This document shows positions 11,234-20,629 of a stretch of 64,000 nt of DNA, in pieces; positions within the stretch are counted from its first letter, which is position 1; every line of letters starts with the position of its first letter. The stretch covers positions 1-64,000 of the forward strand of contig PAJP01000005.1 in NCBI GenBank assembly GCA_002706095.1. Direction: 5' to 3'. This DNA comes from Methylophaga sp. Lineage in GTDB: Bacteria > Pseudomonadota > Gammaproteobacteria > Nitrosococcales > Methylophagaceae. The notes beneath the pieces were generated by a model. That model had not been told where the DNA came from. It saw nothing but the letters and a program-made list of their open reading frames with translations, and made no database searches. The translations under genes were made by a program, and so were the position numbers.

Positions 11234-12568
11234 TTAACGTCCTTGGAAACGTGATGAGACATCCTCAAGATCATCAAACACCAATGTCCCTGCTGCTTTT
11301 TTGAAATTCAGGTAGCTTTGTAAATAGTTATAACGGGCTAGCAATAAATCGGCTTTGGCTTCAAATAACTGACTCTCGGCATTAAGCACATCGACATTGG
11401 TACGGGTGCCGCCTTTGATGCTTTTTTTGGTAGCATGAACCAGTAACTCTGCCGAGTTAACGGCGGTTCTGTAGGCTTTTAGTTTTCGTTTGGCATTAGA
11501 AACCAGATTAAACTGCTGCTGTAATTCTAGTGTGACTTTGTTTGCGGTCTCATCAAACTGCTCTTTAGCCCTGTATAAATTGGCTTGTGATTGACGCACA
11601 CGAGCAGAGGTCGCGCCACCTGAGAAAATCGGCACCGTCACTTGTAAACCAACAGAACGAATAGTGGCTTCTTGATTGTAGGTATTGGTGGTATCCGAGG
11701 TATTGTTATTCCAACTGGCAACAGCATCAAGCGTGGGTAAATGTCCCGCCTGGCTGCGTTTTAGCTCTTGCTGGGCCACCTCAACGGCATAGCGTTGAAT
11801 GTTGAGTTCGACATTATTCTGTAACGCCACCGCTTCCCATTCGGATAAATCCTCGGTATTCAACGGCAGCAACGTAAAGTTATCGATCAAGGGATCAATA
11901 TCCCGTGTAGTTCTGCCCAAAATTTGATCCAAGGCTGCCTGAGCATCGCTGACATTATCTCTGGCTTCTACAATATCCGCGTCAGCCAAATCATATCTCG
12001 CTTGTGATTCCAGGATATCGGTTTTGGTGCCTTCGCCATGTTTATACATCACCAAATTGGCCTGCATCTGTTCTTCATAAGCGGCTTTTTTACGTTCAGC
12101 CAGTGACAACATATCTTTCGCATACAAAACGGCTGCATAGCGATTAAATACCCGTAAGATCAGTTCCTGATCACGTATGGCAAACTCTTGTTCACTCATT
12201 GAGGTCTGTGCCAGTCCTTGTTTGTAACGTGCATACGCATCAAAGTTAATCAATGGCTGCCGTAACTGAACGGAGGCGGTTTCACTGTTATATTCACGCT
12301 CTTCAGTTCGGCTGAATAGACTGTTTTGATACTCGATATCCGCATCATTTCGAAACCGGGAATAACTGGCTGTTACCATCGGTAATAAATTGGCTCGTCC
12401 CAAGGTTTTGTATTCTTTACCAGCCTGATAGGCGTGATACGCCGCCTTAAAGGTGGGGTCATTCGCTCGCGCCAGCGTATAGGCCTCGACTAAATCTAGC
12501 GCCTGAGTCTGAAACGTCGATAACAATCCGAGTGCGACACCACATAGCGATTTCATCCATAACTTCAT
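11234..12568 (-). CDS. TolC-family outer-membrane channel of a type I exporter
   Basis: Outer-membrane/periplasmic tunnel that completes the type I secretion system. The 444-residue precursor has a signal peptide (MKLWMKSLCGVALGLLSTFQTQA) and two internally repeated outer-membrane-efflux domains, visible in long helical stretches and the paired ASVQLRQPLINFDAYA / GLQVTVPIFSGGATSA strands. It is third in the ABC-adaptor-TolC set, 6 bases after the adaptor gene, so it is likely dedicated to this exporter rather than the cell's general TolC. The length and order are as in PrtDEF/HasDEF-type loci. Confidence 0.93.
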   Translation of the reverse strand: MKLWMKSLCGVALGLLSTFQTQALDLVEAYTLARANDPTFKAAYHAYQAGKEYKTLGRANLLPMVTASYSRFRNDADIEYQNSLFSRTEEREYNSETASVQLRQPLINFDAYARYKQGLAQTSMSEQEFAIRDQELILRVFNRYAAVLYAKDMLSLAERKKAAYEEQMQANLVMYKHGEGTKTDILESQARYDLADADIVEARDNVSDAQAALDQILGRTTRDIDPLIDNFTLLPLNTEDLSEWEAVALQNNVELNIQRYAVEVAQQELKRSQAGHLPTLDAVASWNNNTSDTTNTYNQEATIRSVGLQVTVPIFSGGATSARVRQSQANLYRAKEQFDETANKVTLELQQQFNLVSNAKRKLKAYRTAVNSAELLVHATKKSIKGGTRTNVDVLNAESQLFEAKADLLLARYNYLQSYLNFKKAAGTLVFDDLEDVSSRFQGR

Positions 12569-12574
12569 ACTCAG

Positions 12575-13930
12575 TTACTCTTCAGTCATGGACAGTTTGA
12601 GGCGGTCAATAAACGGTTTGAGCAAATAATTCATCATGGTTCGCTCACCGGTTTTAACAAACATTTCCACCGGCATACCCGGTTTCACAGTGAGATCCGG
12701 CATCATCTCTATACCTTCCGGCGAGACCTTGGCGATCAACTGGTAATATGGCTCACCGGTTATCTCATCAATCAAACGATCTGCCGATATCTGAGTGACC
12801 TCTCCCGGTACATGTGGCGTCAGGTTTCGATTAAACGCGGTAAACATCAGCTCTACGGGTAAACCAGCACGCACTTTATCAATCAAATGCACCGGTAATT
12901 GCCCTTCAACCACCAGCGAATCTTCGCTAGGCACAATGTCCATCATATTAAAACCAGGCGCGACCACCGCACCTTCAGTAAAGACTTTTAAGCCTACGAC
13001 AATGCCGGATGCCGGTGCCCTGACCAGTACTTTTTCAAGGTCATAATCCAGACCAGTTAACTGGCTTGCCAAGGCATCCACTTGTTTTTGTACCTCAGAA
13101 AGCTGCTCTCTGACTTGCTCTTTATATTCCTGTTGGCGTCGTAAGCGACTTAGCTTTAGTTCACTCACTTGACTTTGAGCACGGGCGATATTGCCAATAT
13201 CTTCTGAAATGGTGGCATTGATTTGTGCCGCCGTTTGCTCCAGTTCCAGTAGACGGTTACGGGCCACATACCCTTCTTTTTCTAACTCACGAATCCCTTC
13301 CAGTTGTTCATTGATATAGGTCAGTTGTTCTTCTTTATTTTTACGCGAGGCTTGTAAACCCTTGGTTTGTGAGATCAGTCCATTAATATTTTCACTAATG
13401 GCAGATAACTCACTATGTAAGGTATTTCGTCGTGATAAAAACACCTCTTTCTGTGTTTCCAGATAACTCATGACCCGCGGGTTATCTGACATATCCGATA
13501 ACATGGCTGGAAACGCAATCTGATCTTGATCGTCTCGTTCTGCAATCAGTCGTGCTTCTGTGGCTTTAGCAATGTAATACTGTACCCGGTTGGTTTCTGC
13601 ATCAGCTTTAGCCTGAACATTGTTCATTCTGACCAAGACATCACCTGCTTTAACTTTCGATCCTTCTTTTACCAGGATGGCATCGACTGTGCCCCCATTT
13701 TGATATTGCACCGCCTTTTTATTGGTGGCGACAGAGACTTTGCCATTTAATGGCACCCCTTTATCCAAAGGGGCCAATAAAGCCCAGATGAGAAATCCAC
13801 CAAACCCGGCCAGTACGATTAACCACCCCATGCGGGTATATTTTTTAATGTCCGTACTGATGGTTTTACTAACAGCATCGGGTTGGTCAGATTGGGATTC
13901 AGGCTGTGTTGTGCTCATGGTTTCACTCAT
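12575..13930 (-). CDS. HlyD/PrtE-family periplasmic adaptor of the type I exporter
   Basis: Membrane-fusion protein bridging the ABC transporter to TolC. It is 451 residues long with a cytoplasmic N-terminus, one transmembrane helix (about 35-53, WLIVLAGFGGFLIWALLAP), a lipoyl half-motif (VLVKEGSKVKAGDVLVRM-like), a long coiled-coil hairpin (about 150-290), the second lipoyl half (VRAPASGIVVGLKVF) and a beta-barrel ending near the C-terminus (KPGMPVEMFVKTGERTMMNYLLKP, the conserved D-box-like end). Only two bases separate it from the ABC gene. Confidence 0.94.
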   Translation of the reverse strand: MSETMSTTQPESQSDQPDAVSKTISTDIKKYTRMGWLIVLAGFGGFLIWALLAPLDKGVPLNGKVSVATNKKAVQYQNGGTVDAILVKEGSKVKAGDVLVRMNNVQAKADAETNRVQYYIAKATEARLIAERDDQDQIAFPAMLSDMSDNPRVMSYLETQKEVFLSRRNTLHSELSAISENINGLISQTKGLQASRKNKEEQLTYINEQLEGIRELEKEGYVARNRLLELEQTAAQINATISEDIGNIARAQSQVSELKLSRLRRQQEYKEQVREQLSEVQKQVDALASQLTGLDYDLEKVLVRAPASGIVVGLKVFTEGAVVAPGFNMMDIVPSEDSLVVEGQLPVHLIDKVRAGLPVELMFTAFNRNLTPHVPGEVTQISADRLIDEITGEPYYQLIAKVSPEGIEMMPDLTVKPGMPVEMFVKTGERTMMNYLLKPFIDRLKLSMTEE

Positions 13931-13932
13931 TG

Positions 13933-15675
13933 TTAGGCCGCCGATGTTGCTTTGACAGTGGAGGTTTTGCCATTCTGTTTATTAGCCAGTGCCGTCATGA
14001 CCTCCTTGGTGGGGCCAAATAGCTGTGCAGTGCCCTCAACTAACAGTAATAATTTATTTGTCGCGGCTAAAGCATTAGAACGATGGGTGATCATCACAAT
14101 GGTTTTGCCACGTTGTTGCAGACGTTTTACCGCGGCAACCAGTGCTTTCTCCCCCGTTTCATCAAGATTAGAATTCGGCTCATCCAATACCAACAAGGCA
14201 GGGTCGTCATAAATTGCTCGCGCTAAACCCAGACGTTGTTTCTGACCGCCAGAAAGTCCTGAACCATCATCACCTAACCGCGTGTCATAACCTTCAGGTA
14301 ATCGTAAAATCATGTCGTGCACGCCTGCCTGCTGTGCGGCTGCAATCACCTTATTAGGGTTCACTTCACCAAAGCGGGCAATATTCTCACTGACGGTGCC
14401 AGCAAACAGTTCAATGGTTTGCGGTAAATAACCAATATGAGGACCAAGCTCATGTTTATTCCATTGGAAAATATCAGCCGAATCCAGACGCACATGACCA
14501 GCAGCTGTCGGTGCAATGCCGACAAGCGCGCGAGCCAGTGTCGATTTACCTGCACCGCTGGGCCCGATAATGCCAAGCACATCACCTGGTGCAATCGAAA
14601 AACTGACATTTCTGATGGTAGGCACTGTGCCACCTGCCGGTATCACGGTAATGGCTTCTACTGTCACCAGCCCCTGAGGTTTGGGTAAAGGCATATTCAC
14701 ATCACGTGCCGGATTCGCTGTCAGTAGTTCATTAATACGGCCATAGGCACTTTTTGCCCCACTCCATGTTTTCCAGACACTCATTAATTGTTCTACTGGG
14801 CTGAGTGCACGGCCCATTAAAATAGAGGCGACAATCATCATGCCGGGAGTGATTTTATCTTCCAGCACTAATAAACCACCCAGTCCCAGAATTAATGACT
14901 GTAATGACAACCTGACAAACCTACTGATAGCGGATACCACGCCTGACTTTTCACTGGCATCACCTTGTAATAACAGGAATCGACACTGCAATTTGTACCA
15001 GCGTGACATCAGATTCGGCAGCATGCCCATCGCTTCAATCACTTCAGCATTACGTAGATTATTGGTGGCCAGATTATTTGCGGCGATAGAGGCTTCGTTA
15101 GCTTCTGATAATGGCTTTTTAGATAACCGTTCATTGGCAATCGCCAACGCAATCAGCGTCAACGAACCAAATAAAGCAAACAATCCCAGTGATGTATCAA
15201 ATAAAAAAATGATGAAGATGTATATCGGAAACCACGGTGCATCAAAAAAGGCGAATAAGGCATTACCACTCATAAATTGCCGAATACTGGTCAGGTCTTG
15301 CAGAAACTGACCGGCATTCACACCGGCTCTTTTTAGACTTTGCTCAAACGCCGCGGTGTAGACGCGTTTATTGAGCATCATATCCAGCTTGGCTGATACG
15401 CGAATTAACACAAAACTACGAACAAACTCCAGACCACCTAACACCAGGTAGGCGCCAACCACCATCACAGTTAACATTAATAGAGTCGATTCATTACGAC
15501 TGGTCAGCACCCGGTCATAGACCTGCAACATATACAACGAGGGTGTCAGCATCAGAATATTCAAAATAGCACTGAACACACCGACCGTAATAAAGACAGA
15601 TTTAAAGGCGAGCAATGACTCGGCGATTTCATTCCTGGTAGTTTTTAACGGCTTTTTCACCTTATTCACCTTCAT
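13933..15675 (-). CDS. Type I secretion ABC transporter, PrtD/HasD family
   Basis: Inner-membrane permease-ATPase that exports unfolded RTX-type substrates carrying a C-terminal signal. The 580 residues contain an exporter transmembrane domain (about 25-300) and a nucleotide-binding domain with Walker A GPSGAGKST (371-379), signature LSGGQ (474-478) and Walker B LLVLDE (494-499). It lacks the N-terminal peptidase-like domain of HlyB, placing it in the protease/lipase/haemophore exporter (PrtD) class. It follows the last pseudopilin gene by 30 bases, so it appears co-transcribed with the type II-like genes. The likely substrate is the RTX protein encoded 9 kb upstream. Confidence 0.95.
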   Translation of the reverse strand: MKVNKVKKPLKTTRNEIAESLLAFKSVFITVGVFSAILNILMLTPSLYMLQVYDRVLTSRNESTLLMLTVMVVGAYLVLGGLEFVRSFVLIRVSAKLDMMLNKRVYTAAFEQSLKRAGVNAGQFLQDLTSIRQFMSGNALFAFFDAPWFPIYIFIIFLFDTSLGLFALFGSLTLIALAIANERLSKKPLSEANEASIAANNLATNNLRNAEVIEAMGMLPNLMSRWYKLQCRFLLLQGDASEKSGVVSAISRFVRLSLQSLILGLGGLLVLEDKITPGMMIVASILMGRALSPVEQLMSVWKTWSGAKSAYGRINELLTANPARDVNMPLPKPQGLVTVEAITVIPAGGTVPTIRNVSFSIAPGDVLGIIGPSGAGKSTLARALVGIAPTAAGHVRLDSADIFQWNKHELGPHIGYLPQTIELFAGTVSENIARFGEVNPNKVIAAAQQAGVHDMILRLPEGYDTRLGDDGSGLSGGQKQRLGLARAIYDDPALLVLDEPNSNLDETGEKALVAAVKRLQQRGKTIVMITHRSNALAATNKLLLLVEGTAQLFGPTKEVMTALANKQNGKTSTVKATSAA

Positions 15676-15705
15676 TTTTCTTGCGTATAACTAGAGAAGT
15701 TCTCT

Positions 15706-16176
15706 TTATGAGCGATAGTCTTCTACGTAAACAAAAAACCACTCCGCGTAATAATCCTTATCCTCAAACTCCTGGTAGATAGGCCTGAAGTTCTTCTGTT
15801 TGAATGGTTTTTCACCCGACAGACTATTAATCCCCATCACTCCTCCACTGGGGGCGACGACAATGCCCCAGCCTTCACGTTGCGTCATAGGGTCGATATA
15901 CAGTTTTCTGAGATAGCGTTGTGGCGTCGGAAACCGGTCGTCATACAACAGAGCTTCCAAATTGGGCGGGTACTGTTTCACGACACCGGGTGTGGCGTTG
16001 TAATAACGGCCAATGGCTTTGCGAATAGTGTCACCCACTTTTAATAACTCCTGTTCTCGCTGTCGCTGAATCACATCACTCCAACGTGCACTTGCCTGTG
16101 TTAATGCATAACCAGCTATCACCAGCAAACACAGCATGCCAAGCAAGATAAATCCTTGTTGCTTACCACTCGGCAT
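15706..16176 (-). CDS. Pseudopilin-like protein without the +5 glutamate
   Basis: Inner-membrane or pseudopilus protein of 156 residues. A short basic leader ends MPSGKQQG|FILLGMLCLLVI: the Gly and Phe of a prepilin-peptidase site are kept but position +5 is Gly, not Glu. The remainder contains a type II pseudopilin-like domain (VGDTIRKAIGRYYNATPG, YLRKLYIDPMTQREGW) typical of the ETWG/DPxT family around GspG. Lack of E5 is a feature of the tip pseudopilin GspK, but this protein is half the usual GspK length. It overlaps the preceding pseudopilin gene by 14 bases. Confidence 0.8.
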   Translation of the reverse strand: MPSGKQQGFILLGMLCLLVIAGYALTQASARWSDVIQRQREQELLKVGDTIRKAIGRYYNATPGVVKQYPPNLEALLYDDRFPTPQRYLRKLYIDPMTQREGWGIVVAPSGGVMGINSLSGEKPFKQKNFRPIYQEFEDKDYYAEWFFVYVEDYRS

Positions 16177-16540
16177 ACGGGGTGCCTTCCGAGGAGATCA
16201 ACTCCGAACCGCTATAGACATTGGCAATCTCGCCTTCGTAATAACTGTCTTTAGGTGGGGTAAATACCCAGGTATCACGACGATCCGTGATGGGGTCCAC
16301 CGGGACTTCTCGTAAATAGCGTCCTTCAACTAATTGTTCCAATGTATCTGGATAGGCATTTCTGTCAGCGACATACTGATCAATGGCACTACGCATGACG
16401 ATCAAATCATGACGCAGCACTTTTTCTTTTGAGCGGTCAATGGAAGCAAAATATCGGGGTGCCACCAGACTCAATAGAATCGCGATAATAGTAAGCACCA
16501 CTAAGATTTCAATTAAGGTAAAGCCTTTACTCGTCTTCAT
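16163..16540 (-). CDS. GspG/H-like pseudopilin
   Basis: Small pseudopilin (about 125 residues) with a canonical site KTSKG|FTLIEILVVLTIIAILL, followed by the GspG-like region SAIDQYVADRNAYPDTLEQL and VPVDPITDRRDTW. The ATG at 16540 overlaps the previous stop (TAATG) and has AAGGA six bases upstream; it is preferred to the frame start at 16546. A close relative, without the +5 Glu, lies alone 15 kb away at 31854-32276; both end in GTPYxxW. It probably forms part of the pseudopilus of the type II-like machine. Confidence 0.88.
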   Translation of the reverse strand: MKTSKGFTLIEILVVLTIIAILLSLVAPRYFASIDRSKEKVLRHDLIVMRSAIDQYVADRNAYPDTLEQLVEGRYLREVPVDPITDRRDTWVFTPPKDSYYEGEIANVYSGSELISSEGTPYAEW

Positions 16541-17022
16541 TACCATTCCTTGTAAGGCTGTTGATTAATACCCATTCCATTGGATAGTGAATACACGTCG
16601 TACACATCCTCGCCGGCAGAGTTGTCATCAAACGAACTTTCATAACTGCGTAATCCCCAGGTTTCGGCATTACTTAAACTTGGGTCACTGGCAAACGGAT
16701 CACGTGGTATTCGTCTGAGAAAATAGATTTTTTTATGTTCTGGATCTTGGGCATCTTCCACACCGTCAACCAATATCTGCAGGCTTTGCGGATAACCGGA
16801 TACATCATCAGAAAGCTCGATTCGACCATCATCAACAGCCTGTTTGTAGGCATCAATCGCATCGCGGATTTGCCATAATGCCCGCTTCAATTCCTGCTCT
16901 TTATTTCGCTGTGCACTGAGCTGTACTAAAGGCGCTGCCGAGCTGACTATCAGAGCCAATAATGTGAGCGATACCAACAGTTCAATCAGTGTGAAACCTT
17001 GCTGTGTACTACGCTTAGGCAT
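16540..17022 (-). CDS. GspG-like pseudopilin
   Basis: Pseudopilin of 160 residues: leader MPKRSTQQG|FTLIELLVSLTLLALIV, then an extended helix (ELKRALWQIRDAIDAYKQAVDDG), RRIPRDPF and ETWGLRSYES, the GspG-like calcium-site region, ending QQPYKEW. It follows the secretin gene by 5 bases and overlaps the next pseudopilin gene by a base. Three pseudopilin-like genes in a row plus gspG upstream give four subunits; no GspH-I-J-K set in the usual form is seen. Confidence 0.88.
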   Translation of the reverse strand: MPKRSTQQGFTLIELLVSLTLLALIVSSAAPLVQLSAQRNKEQELKRALWQIRDAIDAYKQAVDDGRIELSDDVSGYPQSLQILVDGVEDAQDPEHKKIYFLRRIPRDPFASDPSLSNAETWGLRSYESSFDDNSAGEDVYDVYSLSNGMGINQQPYKEW

Positions 17023-17027
17023 GATGC

Positions 17028-18998
17028 TTACATGCCTCCGTAACTATCTGTTTGCAGGATTTGATCAGCAAATTCCTGTGCCGTCTTGGCATTGTCACGT
17101 TGTTTTTCGTCATCCGTTGGCACCACAGGTGGTGGTGCTGATGAATACGATGGTTGATAGGCTGGCTGAGACTGAGCTTGTGGCATTGCGTACTGCCCCT
17201 GCCTGTTTTTCGCCGAATGGTTAATACCAGATGGGAAAGCGGTATAGACTGAATTGGCCGGTACGATGTTGTGCAGAATGCGTGGCGTAATCAGTAAGAC
17301 AATCTCATTTTTCTGTCTGTCTTTATTCTTGTCAGTAAAGAATCGACCGATAAAGGGTAAGCCCGACAAGCCCGGTACTTTGTAGTCAGTATTGGTCTCA
17401 TCATCTTTGAATAGACCCGCCAGGATCTGCGTTTCCCCATCCTTTAACGACAAAGTGGTATCAGCATTACGGCTGCCGATGGAATACGCCACCACACCAC
17501 TGCTGGAGGTGATTTGGTCAATGATATTACTGACTTCAAGTTTGACCTTAATGGAGACCTGATTCTGAATCTGAATGATCGGTTCCACTTCCAGTTTGAT
17601 ACCGACTTCAATGTAACTGACCGACTGCGAAACAAAGCCAGTTGAGTTCGACACACTGGTTAAGACCGGCACTTTATCGCCAACATGGATCTTGGCTTTA
17701 TCCCGGTTTTTCACTCGTATTTTCGGATTCGCTAATAGATTGGTATCGGTGTCCTTCTGCATCAAATTCAATGCCAGCACAGGATCGGTCACCGTAAACA
17801 CCCCCATTCCAGAATTGAATTCTTTCAGCTCGGCTAAGGTCAGGCGCCCATCGACATCATCTTCACCACGCACACCGAGCGCGACATTGGTTGGATATCG
17901 AATACCTATCTCTTCCAGGTTTCGGCGATTAACTTCCATCACCTCCACTTCCAGCATCACTTCCGGTTCAACCAAATCCTGTGATGCAATCAGTTTTTCA
18001 GCAGTTTTTATTGACGCCAGACTGTCTCGCATCACCAGCGTATTCAGCTTTTCATCAACGTAGACATCTTCCACTTTCAATACAGTTTGCAGCAGTGCCA
18101 GGGCTTGTTTGGCATCCATATTGTTCAGATAAAAACTGCGTACATATAACTCCTCATACTCCTGACTGCGGCTTAAGGGATAAATCAGAATGGTGTTTTC
18201 ATTGAGGATTTTTTTACCTAATTGATTGGTGGTCAGGATGGTGTCAATCGCTTCTTTAATAGGCGTATCACGCAACATAATGCTGGTTTGCATGGCATCA
18301 CTGAGTTCACGATCGAAGGTGAAATTTAAATCCCCTGCCTTGCCGATATACTCAAACACCGACTTGATAGGTGCATTGTTAAATTCCAGACTGACCGACT
18401 TTTTAAATGCCGACTTGATGTGTGGCACCGTAGTGACTTTCTCAATAGCCTGCTCATCGAGCTTTTCAAATAATTTCCTGGCGGCTTCATTGGTCGAGTC
18501 TTCTGCCAGCATCAGACGAACCAGGTTACGCGCCGTATCAAAGTCGTCTTTATTAAAAGCCTGTTCAGCACTTTGCATAATGCTTTCATGCTTTTGTGCA
18601 ATCGCCACTTTTTTCAGGCCGTTTAAAGCCCGTTGATTTTCCGGTGCCAATGCCAGTACTTGATTAAATATGGCTTCAGCCTCTAATGGTTGCTGATTAT
18701 CCAGCGCCGCATGAGCGGATTGAAGTAAACCGGCTATTTTCATCTCCTGTTGGAGTTTTAAGGTATTACGATATTCCGGATTAAGCGGATATTGCGTGGT
18801 TAACTGCTTTAATTTGTTGATACCTTCATCCACCTGACCATAGGCAATCAGACGTTTTGCGTCTATAAAATCAGCATTCGTTTGTTGCTGTTGTTGCGTT
18901 ACCTGCATGCTGCTGCAGCTTTGTAAACATGCCAAAGCCACTAACAAGACCGAACGTCTTATGACTCGTGAACCCCGTTTATCCTTAACTACTCTCAA
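17028..18998 (-). CDS. gspD: Secretin (GspD/PilQ family) with N-terminal TPR-like repeats, lipoprotein
   Basis: Outer-membrane gated channel of the type II-like machine. The start is set to the TTG at 18998, which overlaps the preceding stop (TTGA) and has GGAG six bases upstream; the longest frame would overlap the previous gene by 94 bases. The product (about 656 residues) has a lipobox (VALACLQS|C), TPR-like helical repeats (about 35-180, ALDNQQPLEAEAIFNQVLAL), an STN/N0-type domain (SLEFNNAPIKSVFEYIG), an N1 domain and the secretin domain (VPVLTS, GLFKDDETNTDYKVPGLSGLPFIG). TPR fusion is unlike E. coli GspD and resembles the secretins of MshL-like or Geobacter-type systems. Confidence 0.92.
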   Translation of the reverse strand: MRVVKDKRGSRVIRRSVLLVALACLQSCSSMQVTQQQQQTNADFIDAKRLIAYGQVDEGINKLKQLTTQYPLNPEYRNTLKLQQEMKIAGLLQSAHAALDNQQPLEAEAIFNQVLALAPENQRALNGLKKVAIAQKHESIMQSAEQAFNKDDFDTARNLVRLMLAEDSTNEAARKLFEKLDEQAIEKVTTVPHIKSAFKKSVSLEFNNAPIKSVFEYIGKAGDLNFTFDRELSDAMQTSIMLRDTPIKEAIDTILTTNQLGKKILNENTILIYPLSRSQEYEELYVRSFYLNNMDAKQALALLQTVLKVEDVYVDEKLNTLVMRDSLASIKTAEKLIASQDLVEPEVMLEVEVMEVNRRNLEEIGIRYPTNVALGVRGEDDVDGRLTLAELKEFNSGMGVFTVTDPVLALNLMQKDTDTNLLANPKIRVKNRDKAKIHVGDKVPVLTSVSNSTGFVSQSVSYIEVGIKLEVEPIIQIQNQVSIKVKLEVSNIIDQITSSSGVVAYSIGSRNADTTLSLKDGETQILAGLFKDDETNTDYKVPGLSGLPFIGRFFTDKNKDRQKNEIVLLITPRILHNIVPANSVYTAFPSGINHSAKNRQGQYAMPQAQSQPAYQPSYSSAPPPVVPTDDEKQRDNAKTAQEFADQILQTDSYGGM

Positions 18999-19552
18999 AG
19001 TACTGCTCCAATTGCCACACGAATCTGTGTCTGTGTTGGTAAGTTGAGTAAAATCATTTCTGTTGAATGAATTGCTTTTACCTGCCACACCTCTTCCAAT
19101 GTATCGCCTGCCCGCACAACGTAGTTGTCACGTCCATTGGTCAGAAATACACGCATTTCTCCATCTTCAATCAGCTTGCCGACATAGGTGTATGGGTTAA
19201 CAGGCGTTGCCGGTGCTCTGGGAGCTACGGCGACAGGCTGGATTTCCTGTTTTGGTTTAGGTAATGCGAAGACATTGACGGGGACATCAATGATTTTTTT
19301 TCTTAACGCAAATTCTGTGCTGTTATCAGTCTTGGCAATAGCTAAGCTTTTTTGTGGCTGAATAGTTTGTGACTGGATTGTTTGCGTTTGAGTAGCTTGT
19401 GTCTGAACAGACTGTGTCTGCACATGATCGGGGGCCACTACAAAAACATCTGTCTCGCTGTTATCCGGCCCATCCTGCATTTCCACAAACACCACCAAAA
19501 GCAATGTCAATGCTAAGCCGACCCATACCAGATTGTCTTTTAGCTTGTGCAT
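18995..19552 (-). CDS. PilP/GspC-like inner-membrane protein
   Basis: Bitopic protein of 185 residues: a short cytoplasmic start, one membrane helix (about 7-24, LVWVGLALTLLLVVFVEM), a Thr/Gln-rich linker with TQTQ/SQTIQ repeats (about 45-70), and a C-terminal beta domain (PYTYVGKLIEDGEMRVFLTN ... VVRAGDTLEEVW) of the PilP/GspC homology-region type that contacts the secretin N0 domain. Its position just before the secretin gene, with a one-base overlap with the PilO-like gene, supports that role. Confidence 0.8.
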   Translation of the reverse strand: MHKLKDNLVWVGLALTLLLVVFVEMQDGPDNSETDVFVVAPDHVQTQSVQTQATQTQTIQSQTIQPQKSLAIAKTDNSTEFALRKKIIDVPVNVFALPKPKQEIQPVAVAPRAPATPVNPYTYVGKLIEDGEMRVFLTNGRDNYVVRAGDTLEEVWQVKAIHSTEMILLNLPTQTQIRVAIGAVL

Positions 19553-20109
19553 CAGTGGTGACCTTCCGCTTTTGTGTAGAGCACCAATTCGATATTGGCT
19601 TTCACCTGCTCGCTACGCATATTGTCGCGCTTAAAATTAATATGATTTAAGGCCATACTTTGCTGACGGTTCATAATCGCCGTCACCACATTGCGAATGG
19701 CAGGATACGAGCCTTCCAACGGAAATTTGATGTGATATAGCACCATGCTTGATTGTGGTACTTCGCGTGTAGAGTAATCAGAACGATCGAGTCTTAAGCC
19801 ATGCTGTTCAATCACGTTTAATACATCAGCAATTTTCTGATTAGCGTCTTTTTGAGCTGGCAAGGCTTGATAAAAGCGTTGTGTAATCTGAGTAGAGCGT
19901 GGTTCGGGTTGAATATCGACGGGGGTATGTTGCGCCAGATCATCAATTGTTAAGCGCAGTTTTTCTGCCTGCTGATCATTGGCCTCAATCATCAACACCA
20001 TCACCAGACTCGCCAGTAGTAAAGCGACCACCAGATGACCTTGCCAGCCCCACTGCCGAAGCTGGTAGAGCAGCCATTGTCCATAATGTTGCATCATGAC
20101 TTTTTGCAT
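19552..20109 (-). CDS. PilO/GspM-like assembly-platform protein
   Basis: Inner-membrane protein of 185 residues with a cytoplasmic N-terminus, a single helix (about 24-42, HLVVALLLASLVMVLMIEA), a coiled-coil stretch and a ferredoxin-like domain (LPAQKDANQKIADVLNVIEQ, IKFPLEGSYPAIRNVVTAI). This layout is that of GspM/PilO, which dimerises with the GspL/PilN-type partner encoded just upstream. An AGGA site precedes the ATG. Family assignment rests on topology and gene order more than on motifs. Confidence 0.75.
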   Translation of the reverse strand: MQKVMMQHYGQWLLYQLRQWGWQGHLVVALLLASLVMVLMIEANDQQAEKLRLTIDDLAQHTPVDIQPEPRSTQITQRFYQALPAQKDANQKIADVLNVIEQHGLRLDRSDYSTREVPQSSMVLYHIKFPLEGSYPAIRNVVTAIMNRQQSMALNHINFKRDNMRSEQVKANIELVLYTKAEGHH

Positions 20110-20116
20110 CAGCGTC

Positions 20117-20629
20117 CTACCATGTCACTAATAATTCAAACTGTGTGGCTTCTTGGCCATTCAGCCTTACCGATTCGGTGGATACCAAACTCACTGACTT
20201 CACAATGGCCTGTTGTTTAAGGTTGCTGATATAAGCCAGAATCTCATCCACCGGTGAGGTAATAGCAATAATCTGCACAGTCTTATTTTTTACATTCGGC
20301 TCAATCGCCACCAGTTGGATGCTGTCGAGCCGGGATTCTTCCAGTGCAAAAAACAACTGTGGCCACGGACGGATAATCTCGTTAATGGCGACATTCACGG
20401 CATCCAGTTCAGCCTGTTCACGTTCTGTTAATGGCTCTGTTGCAGCCGTCGATTGTGTGGTTTTGGTGTAAGCCGCTTTTTCTTGATGTAATTCAGCCAG
20501 CCGTGCATTACTCTGCTGTAAAAAGAACAAACTCAGCATTACCAGCAGAACAGCAACAAATAATAAAAATGACGCTACCGGTTTTTGTACAGATGGCTGC
20601 AAACTGTGATTTAGCTGTATCGTTTTCAT
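20117..20629 (-). CDS. PilN/GspL-C-like assembly-platform protein
   Basis: Inner-membrane protein of 170 residues with one helix (about 19-38, ASFLLFVAVLLVMLSLFFLQ), a coiled coil (LAELHQEKAAYTK) and a periplasmic alpha-beta domain (IQLVAIEPNVKNKTVQIIA). It overlaps the PilM-like gene by four bases (ATGA). A separate PilM-like plus PilN-like pair replaces the single two-domain GspL of classical type II systems, which points to a type IV-pilus-like or Msh-like layout. Confidence 0.75.
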   Translation of the reverse strand: MKTIQLNHSLQPSVQKPVASFLLFVAVLLVMLSLFFLQQSNARLAELHQEKAAYTKTTQSTAATEPLTEREQAELDAVNVAINEIIRPWPQLFFALEESRLDSIQLVAIEPNVKNKTVQIIAITSPVDEILAYISNLKQQAIVKSVSLVSTESVRLNGQEATQFELLVTW

